NCBI RefSeq assembly: GCF_024055575.1
Contig: NZ_JAMXOE010000001.1
Span: forward strand, 124,001 to 188,000
Reading direction: 5' to 3'
Source: Mucilaginibacter flavidus
Lineage (GTDB): Bacteria; Bacteroidota; Bacteroidia; Sphingobacteriales; Sphingobacteriaceae
Length of the DNA stretch: 64,000 nt
The translations under genes and the position numbers were made by a program. How positions within the stretch are numbered: position 1 is the first letter of the stretch; every line of letters starts with the position of its first letter. The notes below the pieces were generated by a model. That model made no database searches. It saw only the letters and a list, made by a program, of their open reading frames with translations, and had not been told where the DNA came from. Positions 17,495 to 26,953 of this stretch are shown here, piece by piece.

Positions 17495-18511
17495 ATGTCA
17501 AAACCAATAGTAACCGGCCTGATGGCCTACGGAATGTCGGGGCGTATATTTCATGCGCCGTTTATAACTACTAACCCGGGCTTTGAGTTTAAGGCCGTTG
17601 TGGAGCGGCACGAAAAGAAAGCTGCCGCCCGTTACCCGGATGTGCTAAGCTACAGTTCAATCGATGAACTGTTAGCTGATGATGAAATTGAGCTGATTAT
17701 TGTAAACACGCCCAACAATACTCACTTTGATTTTACTATGCGGGCCTTAAATGCCGGCAAGCACGTACTGCTGGAAAAACCGGCAGCTGCAACATCTGCC
17801 GAAGTAAAGCAAATGTTCGACCTGGCGCGGAGCAAGAACCTGCACCTGATGCTATACCAAAACCGCCGGTACGACAGTGGCTTTATGCTTACCCGCGATG
17901 TTATTGAAAGCGGTCGCCTGGGCCAACTGATTGAAGTGCACATGCGTTTCGACCGGTATAAAGCTGCGCTGGGCGTAAAGGCATTTAAAGAGAAAAAAGA
18001 AAACGCCGCCAATGGTTTGGATTACGACCTCGGCCCGCATTTGATAGATAACATCATTGCCCTTTTTGGGAGGCCACTTAGTTTTCATAAAACTACCGGC
18101 ATTTACCGCGAAGGCTCGGAGGTAAACGATTATTTTAACTACCACCTCATCTACCCAAACCAGTTGAATGTTTATTTAACATCGTGCCTTTTAATTGCCG
18201 AGCACCTGCCCGGTTTTGTGGTGCACGGTACCCTGGGCAGCTTTGTGAAAGGCCGCAACGATGTGCAGGAAGCCCAGCTTGACGCCGGCATGCTGCCAAC
18301 CGCGCCCGGCTACGGCATTGAACCGGAAGGCAGCGATGGCAAACTGGTGACCATGGGCCCGGATAACAAAAAAATTACAGAATGGTTAACCCCGCCAAAG
18401 GGCGATTATCCCGGTTTATTTGAAGCGGTTTATCATACAATCCGTAATAATGCGTTATTCCCTGTAACTGAAGAGCATGTTGCCTGGCAATTAGAATTGC
18501 TTGAAGCTTAA
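17495..18511 (+). CDS. Gfo/Idh/MocA family oxidoreductase
   Basis: 338 residues. NAD(P)-binding Rossmann fold at the N-terminus (GLMAYGMSGRIFHAPF, with the usual GxGxxG replaced by a GxxAYGMSG form seen in YdgJ/YvaA-like members), then the VNTPNNTHFDF segment and the catalytic-Lys EKP motif (HVLLEKPAAA). The C-terminal alpha/beta domain contains DLGPHLIDNIIALFG. Oxidises or reduces sugar-type substrates; the exact one is unknown. The gene follows the foldback element and is 27 nt upstream of a thioredoxin-like lipoprotein. Confidence 0.9.
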   Translation: MSKPIVTGLMAYGMSGRIFHAPFITTNPGFEFKAVVERHEKKAAARYPDVLSYSSIDELLADDEIELIIVNTPNNTHFDFTMRALNAGKHVLLEKPAAATSAEVKQMFDLARSKNLHLMLYQNRRYDSGFMLTRDVIESGRLGQLIEVHMRFDRYKAALGVKAFKEKKENAANGLDYDLGPHLIDNIIALFGRPLSFHKTTGIYREGSEVNDYFNYHLIYPNQLNVYLTSCLLIAEHLPGFVVHGTLGSFVKGRNDVQEAQLDAGMLPTAPGYGIEPEGSDGKLVTMGPDNKKITEWLTPPKGDYPGLFEAVYHTIRNNALFPVTEEHVAWQLELLEA

Positions 18512-18553
18512 AAATATCGTATATATGTCCCCTAAAAAATGCAATTGAACACA

Positions 18554-19051
18554 ATGAAAAAACTATTCTTTTTTTTATGCTTTATAGCAGCGGTTGGCTG
18601 CACCAATGCGCAAACCCAAGCGCCGTTTACCCCGCCGGCATATATTCCTCCGTATAGTATTTTAACTACCGACAGCGTAACCATTACCCCGGCCAACCTG
18701 AAAAAGAATAAGGCTACCATAATCATCTATTTCGCGCCTGATTGCAGTCATTGTCAGCACCTGATGTTTGAGTTAAAGCCACACATGAAGGAGCTTAAAA
18801 ATGTGCAGGTAGAAATGATAACATTTGTACAGCAGATAAAAGCTATCCAGACTTTTTATCGCGATTTCGATCTGAAAAAATGGCCTAACTGGACCGTAGG
18901 AACTGAAGGATATACCTATAAAGTGCAGCAGTTTTATCATGTAGCCACTACACCATATATTGCCATTTACGATAAAAACGGTAAGCCGGTAAAGTATATT
19001 GACAAAGACCCTAAGGTTGCGGATATATTGGCGGCTACTAAGAAATTGTAA
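18554..19051 (+). CDS. Thioredoxin-like lipoprotein with CxxC site
   Basis: Start taken at the second ATG (MKKLFFFLCFIAAVGC), which gives a clean lipobox at Cys16; an in-frame ATG 15 nt earlier (18539) adds MQLNT. The thioredoxin fold follows TIIIYFAPDCSHCQHLMFEL with the redox pair CSHC around residue 64 and a cis-Pro segment VATTPYIAIYD. Expected to be an outer-envelope-anchored thiol-disulfide reductase or resolvase. About 165 residues, a short TlpA/ResA-type member. Confidence 0.85.
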   Translation: MKKLFFFLCFIAAVGCTNAQTQAPFTPPAYIPPYSILTTDSVTITPANLKKNKATIIIYFAPDCSHCQHLMFELKPHMKELKNVQVEMITFVQQIKAIQTFYRDFDLKKWPNWTVGTEGYTYKVQQFYHVATTPYIAIYDKNGKPVKYIDKDPKVADILAATKKL

Positions 19052-19088
19052 ATTTTCTACTGCGCGGCCCCTGTGCTTTCTTAGTGTC

Positions 19089-19222
19089 CTCTGTGGTAAA
19101 AACTAACCACGGAGTTCGCTGAGAAGGCGCAGAGTATCGGAGAAAAAATCAGGAGCAACACAACCCATAAACGTCATTGCATATCGTGAATGCATAGCGG
19201 CGTGCTGTGGGGACACAGCACG
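19089..19222. repeat. Intergenic hairpins downstream of the thioredoxin-like gene
   Basis: CTCTGTGGT (19089-19097) pairs with ACCACGGAG (19106-19114), part of a CTCTGTGG/CCACGGAG-type repeat. A perfect 9-bp stem CGTGCTGTG/CACAGCACG with a GGGA loop lies at 19201-19222. The 346-nt gap to the next gene holds these plus AAATCATCAAATTAACAC words at 19258-19292, and no gene. Confidence 0.65.
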
Positions 19223-19397
19223 GGGAAGGGTCTGTCTGACAGCTTCTTCGCCTAATTTTCAAATCATCAAATTAACACATCGTCAAATCATCCCTCCCCT
19301 CCCCTGTCACCAAAAATTTACCAAAATCTCCGTCATCCCAACAACAAAGTTACATGGGGTGCTGGGTGGTAAAAAGTAAAAGTCACACTTTTGCGGC

Positions 19398-21950
19398 ATG
19401 AATCCCAATTTGATAAAGACATTCATTTTTTCACTTTTTATATTTTCATTTATAGCTGTTAAGGCGCAGCAAACCAGCGGCACTGTTAGCGGTAAACTGG
19501 TTGATGCTACTAGTAGCCAGCCACTTGAACTTGCCACCGTATCGCTGGTGAGCAAGATCGATAACCATACCGTTAAAAGCATGCAAACCGACCTGCAGGG
19601 CAATTTCAGCCTTACAGGCATCAACGACGGCCAATACCTGTTGCGGGCCACGTATGTGAGCTACCTGAGCTATTTAAACAGCAACATTAATATATCAGCT
19701 GCCAGTCGCCAGGTTGATCTTGGCAATATAAAGCTAAGCCCGGCTAAGGGTGTGCTGAAAGAGGTTACCATTACCGCCCAAAAAAGCCAGATACAGCTGG
19801 GTATCGACAAAAAATCGTTCAACGTGGAGCAAAGTATTGTGAGCCAGGGCGGCTCGGCTACGGATCTGCTGAGCAATGTGCCATCGGTACAGGTGGATGT
19901 GGACGGTAATTTGAGCCTGCGCGGGTCCACCAGTGTTAAGGTGCTGATCAATGGGAAATCGTCGGCGCTGACGGGCGGGAATATTTCGGATATTTTACAG
20001 TCGATACCGGCGAGTGCGATTGAGACCATTGAGGTGATTACCAACCCATCGTCTAAGTATGACGCGGAGGGGCAGTCGGGGATAATTAATATCGTGCTGA
20101 AAAAGAATGCACAGAAAGGCTTTACCGGGTCGGTTTCGGCAACGGTGGGTACGCAAAACACGGTAAATACCAACGCGGCCATTGCCTACCAAAACAGCAA
20201 GGTGAACATATATGCCAACTACAGCTTTCGCAAGGGCACGCGCGTTGGCAATGGCTTTTCGAACAAGCTGACCAATGTGGGCGATACCCTGCTGCAAAGC
20301 CAGAACCAAACCCAAAACCAGTCGTTTACTTTTACGGGGCACAACATCCGTAGCGGGATTGATATTAACCTGGACCCTAAAACCACGCTGGGCTTTTCGG
20401 ATAACATCAACATCCGCGACCGCGACCGCACGCAAACCGGCAGTACGTTAATTAGCCAGAACAACAGCCTGCTGCAACGCATCAACCAAAATAATTTTTC
20501 GCATGGCACTGGTACCGACATCGATTTTAACATCGACTTTAACCACAAATACAAAAAGAAAGGCGAAGAACTTACCGCCAACGTAAATTACTCGACAGAT
20601 AAAAACAACAATTTTGATAACCTGCTGAGCGAGTACAACGATTATACCTTGCCGCAGCCATACAGTAAATCGCAGCAGAACAATACTACGGTTGGGCGCG
20701 GGCATAACTGGAACTTCCAGACCGATTTTACGCTGCCGCTTACCAATGGCAAGCTGGAGGCCGGCCTGCGCAGCCAGATAAATAACAGCGATAATAACTA
20801 CGTTGTTGATACCCTTAACAACACCAACGGCGGCTTTGACTACAACCCGTTTTTAAGCAACCGCTTTATTTATAAGGAAAACATAAACGCCGCCTACACC
20901 AATTACCAGCACCAGTTTGGCAATTTCGGCCTGCAGGTGGGTTTGCGTTTGGAGGATTCGCATATCCGCACCTCGCTTACCGACAGCGTGACCGAACAGC
21001 ATAAGCAGGATTACCTGCGCCTGTACCCCAGCGTGTTTTTAAGCCAGAAGCTGAGCCAAAACCAAACCCTGCAACTGAGCTACACCCGCCGCGTACAACG
21101 CCCGCGCGACCGCCAGCTGTCGCCCTTTGTTGACCAGAGCGACCGCCTGAACTACCAGCAGGGTAACCCCGACCTGCGGCCCGAAGACACCCACGCGTTT
21201 GAGCTGAGCTATATTAACTACTTTACCGGCGTTACGCTCACCTCGTCGCTTTACTACAGGCTCACTAACGGGGTTATACAGCGCATTACCACGCCGCTGA
21301 GCCCTACTAATATTGATACCTCGCTAACTACGTTCCAGAACATCAAAAGTGCCTCGAACGCCGGCTACGAGCTGATTGCCAAGGTGAGCCCAAGCCCGAT
21401 ACTGGACCTTACCGCCAACCTGAACGTTTACTACCGCCATATTGCCGGCGACGCGGCATTTAACTTAGCCACCACCAGCGGCTACGCATGGAACGCCAAC
21501 CTTACCGGCAACCTGAAACCCTTTAAAAAACTGGGCATACAACTGCGCGGCGACTACCAGGCTCCGCAGGTAATACCCCAGGGCAAAATGCGCGCCATGT
21601 ACGGCATGGACGGCGGCATAAAATACGACATTACCAAAACCCTCAGCCTGGGCGGCAACGTGCGCGACATATTTAACAGCCGCAAATTCCGCTCGGATAT
21701 AAATTACAATACGCCATACTTTACCAGCAGTACCGTAAGCGAACGCCGCTTTGGCACCCGCACCGGCATGGTAACCCTTAGCTACCGCTTTGGCAACAAC
21801 GGCATACCACAGAAAAAGAAAGAGAAAAAGGATGGCAATAACCAACAACAGGACCAGGATAATATGCCGGATGAAAACGGCGGTGGTGCTGCGCCGGGTG
21901 CCGGTGGTGGCGCTGCGCCTGGGGGCGGGGTTGTGAAGGGGAAAGGGTGA
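19398..21950 (+). CDS. TonB-dependent-receptor-like outer membrane beta-barrel protein
   Basis: 850 residues with signal peptide ending at VKAQ. A CarboxypepD_reg-like domain (about 27-110, GTVSGKLVDATSSQPLELATVSL) is followed by a plug (about 115-225, ATDLLSNVPSVQVDVDGNLSLRGS, IETIEVITNPSSKYDAEG). The large barrel is of the outer-membrane beta-barrel family seen in SusC relatives (TRRVQRPRDRQLSPFVD, GNPDLRPEDTHAFELSY). The C-terminus is a Lys-rich then Gly/Ala/Pro-rich tail (GGGAAPGAGGGAAPGGG) that replaces the usual terminal aromatic strand. The substrate is unknown, and no SusD partner is adjacent. Confidence 0.9.
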   Translation: MNPNLIKTFIFSLFIFSFIAVKAQQTSGTVSGKLVDATSSQPLELATVSLVSKIDNHTVKSMQTDLQGNFSLTGINDGQYLLRATYVSYLSYLNSNINISAASRQVDLGNIKLSPAKGVLKEVTITAQKSQIQLGIDKKSFNVEQSIVSQGGSATDLLSNVPSVQVDVDGNLSLRGSTSVKVLINGKSSALTGGNISDILQSIPASAIETIEVITNPSSKYDAEGQSGIINIVLKKNAQKGFTGSVSATVGTQNTVNTNAAIAYQNSKVNIYANYSFRKGTRVGNGFSNKLTNVGDTLLQSQNQTQNQSFTFTGHNIRSGIDINLDPKTTLGFSDNINIRDRDRTQTGSTLISQNNSLLQRINQNNFSHGTGTDIDFNIDFNHKYKKKGEELTANVNYSTDKNNNFDNLLSEYNDYTLPQPYSKSQQNNTTVGRGHNWNFQTDFTLPLTNGKLEAGLRSQINNSDNNYVVDTLNNTNGGFDYNPFLSNRFIYKENINAAYTNYQHQFGNFGLQVGLRLEDSHIRTSLTDSVTEQHKQDYLRLYPSVFLSQKLSQNQTLQLSYTRRVQRPRDRQLSPFVDQSDRLNYQQGNPDLRPEDTHAFELSYINYFTGVTLTSSLYYRLTNGVIQRITTPLSPTNIDTSLTTFQNIKSASNAGYELIAKVSPSPILDLTANLNVYYRHIAGDAAFNLATTSGYAWNANLTGNLKPFKKLGIQLRGDYQAPQVIPQGKMRAMYGMDGGIKYDITKTLSLGGNVRDIFNSRKFRSDINYNTPYFTSSTVSERRFGTRTGMVTLSYRFGNNGIPQKKKEKKDGNNQQQDQDNMPDENGGGAAPGAGGGAAPGGGVVKGKG

Positions 21951-21983
21951 TTTTTTAGGGATTTTTGATATCTATGAGGGAAA

Positions 21984-22012
21984 GGCTCGCCGGGGATGGC
22001 GGGTCTTTTTTG
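21984..22012 (+). terminator. Rho-independent terminator of the beta-barrel gene
   Basis: CTCGCC (21986-21991) pairs with GGCGGG (21998-22003) and is followed by TCTTTTTT. It lies 36 nt after the stop codon. Confidence 0.6.
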
Positions 22013-22315
22013 TGCGTTAAAACGTTCCTGTTCACAGTGAAACACAAGGAACGGGGTGGAACAGTAAAAAGTAGATAAATTTTGGCGAAAAGTGCGTTCC
22101 CGGGTTGTTATGGCTGTTTTTTGCTTGAAAACCGTTATGGAAAATGTGAAAAGTGCTGACAAAATGGTGTCAGTGTTTATATCGTCTTTAATGTTATAGT
22201 GATTAAAGGGGAGGTTACCTGTCAGCGGGCCAGCCCGATAAATCGGGGCGGCAGCGAAAAAAAGAAAAGGGCTTACGGGAGCGGTGATTTTTTTACGTTT
22301 TCTTGCTATTATATA

Positions 22316-24130
22316 TTATTGATTTAAAACCGGTGCAGTTTTGTCTACTTTTACAGGCTTTGGTTTGGGCGTGGGCTTCAAATTTTTATTGTTATTAACC
22401 GGGGACTTGTTGTTATTTACTGCCGGTGCAGGATTATTTGTATTAGCGGGTGTATTGTTGCGACCATTTGAATTCCGCCCGTTATTATTACCGGCACCCG
22501 GGGTGTTAAGAGCGGGCCGCGAGTTTCGGAGACTATTGTTTTGCGGATTTGCAAGTTGATTATTTGTTGCCTGATTTGCAGCACCATTATTTAACGAACC
22601 GCGGGAACGATCAGAATTTAAACTACGCTGTTGATAAGGATTGTTGCCCAGACTCTGTACAGGCGACCGTTGCTGTGTTTGAGACGGTACCTGCCGTTGC
22701 GATTGTCCCTGGACCTGGACTCTTTCATAATTTGGAACCGCTCGTTCCCTTATCCCCCTGTTACCCCCGTTTTCAAATTTGGCCGGGGAATTATTTCGCC
22801 TGGGGGCATTGATGATAAATTGCTGCTTATTCTTGTTTTTTGTTCTGATAACCCAATCCGGATAATAGTTTACCGACCGTACAAACCCGTGTTGCCTTTT
22901 TGAGCCTGCAACAATATCTTTTAACAACACCAGGACATCGCCTTTTACATGGGTATTATTATCCCGTTCCATTGCGCGCCGCAATTTGTAACGATAAATA
23001 TTTAAATAATTTTCGCAATCATCTTCCGTGTAGCTCATTTCACGCATTAAAACGGGGTTCCTTTCGTATAAATTTTCAATCATAAAATAGTAGTCGTTTG
23101 TACTTAATTGCCCGCTTGGTTCCGCCTGGGAAAGCATCCTGTATGCTTTCCCAAAATTTTCAGGGCCATCAGCTTCCGCCTGTTCGGCGTTTTGAATCTG
23201 TACCGTAATACGCGAAGGGTCAGACGCGGTTTTGCATTTTACTATACCGGCAAGGGCTCCCGTATCATTAGGTTGATATTGAAGCGCGTAGCCATAAAAT
23301 TCGATAGCTTTATTGTAAATCCCATTATTATAATAATAAGCAGCATAACCCATCATTTTGTTATAAGCGTTGCTTTTAATTAAATTGTTGCACAATTCCA
23401 TTTTTCCTCCGAGGTTTTCATTTTGTTTACCCCCAGGAAATTGTTTTATAATATCGGCATATTCATTTTTTGCAAGTTCATAGCCCCCGTTGTTGAACAA
23501 CAGATCGGCGCGGGTAATTTTGTCTTTATAACTGCCATCGGGCCTGCTGGCGGGTTCTTCGGGCGCGTAGCTTCCTAAAGCCACAATCTTATTGCTGCAC
23601 AATCCGCTGCCATTTTCTAAATCATCCGGAAAAAAAACCGAAGGTATGAGATAGGTATCAAGGTTTACCGCTGCAACTTCCGTTACCTCTTTTGTTACAT
23701 TTTCATAAGTTATTTTTTTCCTAAAGCTTGCGTACGCAAATCGCAGGTCGCCGTTATTGGTATGCTTTACCTGTATACAATCCAATATTTTTATACCCGC
23801 AGTATCGTATTCAACATTTATTTTATTGTTAAAGCTTTCATCAATAGTGTTTAAATAACTCATAAAGCCCACTGTTTTATCTTTTTGAGCAAAAGGAAGA
23901 TCATTTGCAAACGGCAACTGCGGATCGGGGCCATCTTTAAATTCAAGTATCCGGCCATACAGCGCATCGTCTTTTGGCCCGCTTATACCCATACTTGAGT
24001 ATTGTTTAATTGCAGCTATAAAGCCCTGTACCTGTTCGGTAATTTTATCTGTATCTCTTTGAGTTAAATTCTGGGCTGCTATGCCCTGGATAAAACAAAA
24101 GCTTAGCAGAAATAAAAAACAATTTTTCAT
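22316..24130 (-). CDS. Exported TPR-like protein with Asn/Pro-rich tail, last gene of a five-gene unknown cluster
   Basis: Start taken at MKNCFLFLLSFCFIQGIAAQ (24130), a clean signal peptide; a longer in-frame start exists at 24190 but overlaps the upstream gene. The N-terminal ~150 residues (LTQRDTDKITEQVQGFIAAIKQ onward) have the same layout as the start of the upstream 24147-24770 protein. The middle has TPR-like helices (ADLLFNNGGYELAKNEYADII, AYYYNNGIYNKAIEFYGYALQYQPND). The last ~130 residues are low-complexity Asn/Gln/Arg/Pro ending KPKPVKVDKTAPVLNQ. Probably periplasmic or surface exposed; function unknown. Confidence 0.75.
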   Translation of the reverse strand: MKNCFLFLLSFCFIQGIAAQNLTQRDTDKITEQVQGFIAAIKQYSSMGISGPKDDALYGRILEFKDGPDPQLPFANDLPFAQKDKTVGFMSYLNTIDESFNNKINVEYDTAGIKILDCIQVKHTNNGDLRFAYASFRKKITYENVTKEVTEVAAVNLDTYLIPSVFFPDDLENGSGLCSNKIVALGSYAPEEPASRPDGSYKDKITRADLLFNNGGYELAKNEYADIIKQFPGGKQNENLGGKMELCNNLIKSNAYNKMMGYAAYYYNNGIYNKAIEFYGYALQYQPNDTGALAGIVKCKTASDPSRITVQIQNAEQAEADGPENFGKAYRMLSQAEPSGQLSTNDYYFMIENLYERNPVLMREMSYTEDDCENYLNIYRYKLRRAMERDNNTHVKGDVLVLLKDIVAGSKRQHGFVRSVNYYPDWVIRTKNKNKQQFIINAPRRNNSPAKFENGGNRGIRERAVPNYERVQVQGQSQRQVPSQTQQRSPVQSLGNNPYQQRSLNSDRSRGSLNNGAANQATNNQLANPQNNSLRNSRPALNTPGAGNNNGRNSNGRNNTPANTNNPAPAVNNNKSPVNNNKNLKPTPKPKPVKVDKTAPVLNQ

Positions 24131-24146
24131 GCGTATTGCGGTAAGC

Positions 24147-24770
24147 CTAAGGTTTTGTTTGTTGTATATTCTTAACCAAAATATCGCCAAGCCTTATCTC
24201 CCATATATTGCCATCGGCGGGGCTAAACTGTCGCGTTATAATAAATTTGCCGGTTTTTTGTGTTTGCTCGCAAAATTTCCAATAAGTTGGGGAGTTTTCA
24301 TCTGTTTCGGGTAACGAATTTTTATACCGTACACAAAATTGCTGAGTATAAGAAAAATCACCTACATAATAAACATTTCCGTTGCCGTCTTTTTTCTGCT
24401 GAAGGTGCGTTCCATCGATAGATATTCGTGTGAAAGAGATAATCACGTCTTCAAATTTTTCCTTATACGAAGGCACTATATCTGTCAAATATTCTCTAAG
24501 GTCGTATTTCTTACTTCCGTTGTGCACGGTTGTAACCTGGACCTTTGCCCCTTTTATGAAAAAATCAACAATGTTATCGGCAATAATACCAATCTGGTTT
24601 GCCGGCGCTTTTGTAAGGTGCTTTATTGACCTGGCGTATTCTTCGATTAATCTTTTTGCCGCCGTGTCCAGTCTCCTTGTTTGCTCGGGCGTAAATGGTG
24701 CATTCCGGACTTGTGCATGGCTGATTATTGCGCAAAAACAAATTATGAGTAAAAAAAATAATCTCTTCAT
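24147..24770 (-). CDS. Exported hypothetical protein of the unknown five-gene cluster
   Basis: Start taken at MKRLFFLLIICFCAIISHAQ, a typical signal peptide; the frame is open to 24788. About 208 residues. The mature part opens with TPEQTRRLDTAAKRLIEEYARSIKHL and continues with a beta-rich domain (AKVQVTTVHNGSKKYDLREYLTDI, DVIISFTRISI, GNVYYVGDFSYTQQF). It resembles the N-terminal region of the protein encoded 16 nt downstream, suggesting a shared domain. No family recognised. Confidence 0.75.
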   Translation of the reverse strand: MKRLFFLLIICFCAIISHAQVRNAPFTPEQTRRLDTAAKRLIEEYARSIKHLTKAPANQIGIIADNIVDFFIKGAKVQVTTVHNGSKKYDLREYLTDIVPSYKEKFEDVIISFTRISIDGTHLQQKKDGNGNVYYVGDFSYTQQFCVRYKNSLPETDENSPTYWKFCEQTQKTGKFIITRQFSPADGNIWEIRLGDILVKNIQQTKP

Positions 24771-24784
24771 GGTTATTGGAATAA

Positions 24785-25723
24785 TCATTGATTATGTGAT
24801 TCAACAAGTTCGAGCCTTGTTATTTTGCTATCAGTTTTGCCTTTATAGGCTGATATTATTTTAAACCCGGTTATTGACTGGTCGGTTGTTAGGCGTTCAA
24901 GATACTTTATACCTTCACCGCTTCCCTCCCATCTTCGCGGAATTGCCGAGGCATCGTCAGGGTGCATAACAACCATAAAATTTGTAGCAAAATAAGTATT
25001 CATCATTGCGTCTACTTTTTGCCGCTTAATTTCTTCTGATATCCCCGGCTGTATTAATTCACCCAGCGTTTCTTCTAAAGATGACGGGGGGGTATTGTGC
25101 GGATCTTCCAGCTTACCATTCTGTGGTTTAAAAACCACCAAAACAGGGCCGGTGGAGCTTGAAGCCAGCGCGATTAGGTGGGTGCGGATGTCGGTTATTT
25201 TGTGATAAACCTTAAAGTTTTCCCATATACTATCACCGGCAATTGTTGAATAAACCAAAACTTCTGTATACCCCTTTTTCATGGTAGTTGGGTTTGGTAA
25301 AATCGCGGCTGGCTGGGCGGGAACATTGCCAGTACTGCCAACACATAACGATGCTGTACTTACCTTGCTAAAGGCATCATCGTATTTTTTCATCACATCG
25401 CTAAAGTCTTTTTTTGAACCAAAAAGCTTTTTCTTCCAGTTGGATAGAATATTGGTGGCTGTGTCTGAAATAATTATATTACCTTTTTGTAATGAATCAA
25501 CTGAGCGAATGCTTCCTTTTAAAACGCCAATTTTAGTATCTCCGGCAAATTGAAAGGGTGTATAAAGGTTTTTGATATCTTCGCTAAAGCCATGGCTGGC
25601 ACACGGTACGGTATTTGAAAAGTACCGTACGTCGAGCACTAAAGCAACTGTTTGCTGTTTTTTACACGCCATGGCAAACAAGCACGCAGCCGCCACCAGG
25701 AATGTTTTATTAATATTATTCAT
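24785..25723 (-). CDS. Lipoprotein of the unknown five-gene cluster
   Basis: 312 residues. Signal MNNINKTFLVAAACLFAMAC with lipobox at Cys20 and following KKQ. The mature part begins with an alternating strand/helix pattern (TVALVLDVRYFS, ...KIGVLKGSI, ...TEVLVYSTIAGDS, ...GPVLVVFKP), a Rossmann-like order that could be a degenerate von Willebrand A-type or similar domain; this is inference from pattern only. The stop lies 15 nt before the downstream signal-peptide start, consistent with one operon. Confidence 0.75.
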   Translation of the reverse strand: MNNINKTFLVAAACLFAMACKKQQTVALVLDVRYFSNTVPCASHGFSEDIKNLYTPFQFAGDTKIGVLKGSIRSVDSLQKGNIIISDTATNILSNWKKKLFGSKKDFSDVMKKYDDAFSKVSTASLCVGSTGNVPAQPAAILPNPTTMKKGYTEVLVYSTIAGDSIWENFKVYHKITDIRTHLIALASSSTGPVLVVFKPQNGKLEDPHNTPPSSLEETLGELIQPGISEEIKRQKVDAMMNTYFATNFMVVMHPDDASAIPRRWEGSGEGIKYLERLTTDQSITGFKIISAYKGKTDSKITRLELVESHNQ

Positions 25724-25744
25724 ATTTACCTAAATTAAATGTGA

Positions 25745-26842
25745 TTAATCATGTGTCTGGAAGTTTTGAGCTTGAATCAGCAAGCCATTATATCCAATAA
25801 ATGACTTCAGTTCTGCATTCATCCCGGCGCCATCAACCAGGTCAAATAAATTATCATCCAAAATCCGTCCCCACGAGGTTAAATAATACCTGCTGCTGGT
25901 ATCAACCACCTCATTCTCGGGTGCATCAGAATTTTTCGAATCGTCATAAACAATCCTGACATTGCTGTTATTATCATTTTTAAATAAGGTGATAAAATCA
26001 GAGCTCTCTTTTGGTTCGCGTTTTTCATCAAACCGCCTCCCAGGTTCTTTATTAACTTTAATTTTATAAACTAAAGCATCAAGTTCAGCTTTTAATACCG
26101 GGGGGATATTAGGGAGAGGCACTTTCTGCTCCACCCTTACCAACTCAGTCAGGTCTGTGTTTTTATCAGGCAGGTTTGCCATGTCCTTAAAATATTTCTT
26201 CCTTTCTTTGTAAAAGCTACGTCTGAAGACATACCATTCCGACAGAAAGTACCCCGTATGTTTAATATGAACATAGGCAGTCAGGCAAAACAGTATCGGG
26301 ATAACATAAGGTAGTAACACGGCATCGTCATCACTAAGGGCAATCATAACACCTATACTTTTAACAATGGCAACCAGTATGATCACAGCGATAAAAAATA
26401 TCTTTTTTCGTTGAGTTTTTTTTATCTCGTCTTCAAAACCATTTGCAATATCGCCGGCTGTTATTTTATCGACGCTCCCGGTTTTACCCCTATAATCATT
26501 TAATGCAATTGAACATCGCAGTTTGTTGATATGATCCTGCGGTTTGTGTAACAAGAAGGCGAATATGATATCAATAGCGACAACCAGGCAGGCAACGCTC
26601 ACATAAATAAAATCAAATTCTATAACAAAAATTGAAACTAATATGGTTGCTGCTTCTATAATCAAGGCAAAAATGAACCAGTTTCTGTCAGCCCTATAAC
26701 CAACGGTTGAAAATATCCTGGGGTGCTCAAATATGGAGCCTAACTTTCTGGGGGCTTTCCGGGTTGGCCTCCAATTGTCTAATACAGATGGGGGTATCCT
26801 AAAGTTCCCGATCTCTCTGTTGGTAACAGGTCGCATGGTCAT
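25745..26842 (-). CDS. Inner-membrane protein of the unknown five-gene cluster
   Basis: 365 residues without cleavable signal. About four hydrophobic helices lie in two pairs: about residues 53-75 and 79-98 (WFIFALIIEAATILVSIFVI, IYVSVACLVVAIDIIFAFLL), then about 148-167 and 173-190 (FFIAVIILVAIVKSIGVMIAL, LPYVIPILFCLTAYVHI). Long soluble regions follow, the C-terminal one acidic and ending in a segment predicted to be cytosolic or periplasmic (SRYYLTSWGRILDDNLFDLVDG). The only integral inner-membrane component of the cluster, so it may anchor or signal to the exported partners. No family recognised. Confidence 0.75.
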   Translation of the reverse strand: MTMRPVTNREIGNFRIPPSVLDNWRPTRKAPRKLGSIFEHPRIFSTVGYRADRNWFIFALIIEAATILVSIFVIEFDFIYVSVACLVVAIDIIFAFLLHKPQDHINKLRCSIALNDYRGKTGSVDKITAGDIANGFEDEIKKTQRKKIFFIAVIILVAIVKSIGVMIALSDDDAVLLPYVIPILFCLTAYVHIKHTGYFLSEWYVFRRSFYKERKKYFKDMANLPDKNTDLTELVRVEQKVPLPNIPPVLKAELDALVYKIKVNKEPGRRFDEKREPKESSDFITLFKNDNNSNVRIVYDDSKNSDAPENEVVDTSSRYYLTSWGRILDDNLFDLVDGAGMNAELKSFIGYNGLLIQAQNFQTHD

Positions 26843-26953
26843 GATAATAGTTTAAGTAATCAATAAAATATCAAATCTTATATGTCTAAAAAAGACATCC
26901 GGATGTTTAAATGCCTCCCGGCATATCAGGAAAATAAAAAATGCTTTTAATAC

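Noticed and set aside
22341..23383. Several plus-strand frames across the 22-24 kb cluster
   Set aside because: They are antisense shadows of the low-complexity and TPR regions of the 22316-24130 gene, with no domain or signal.
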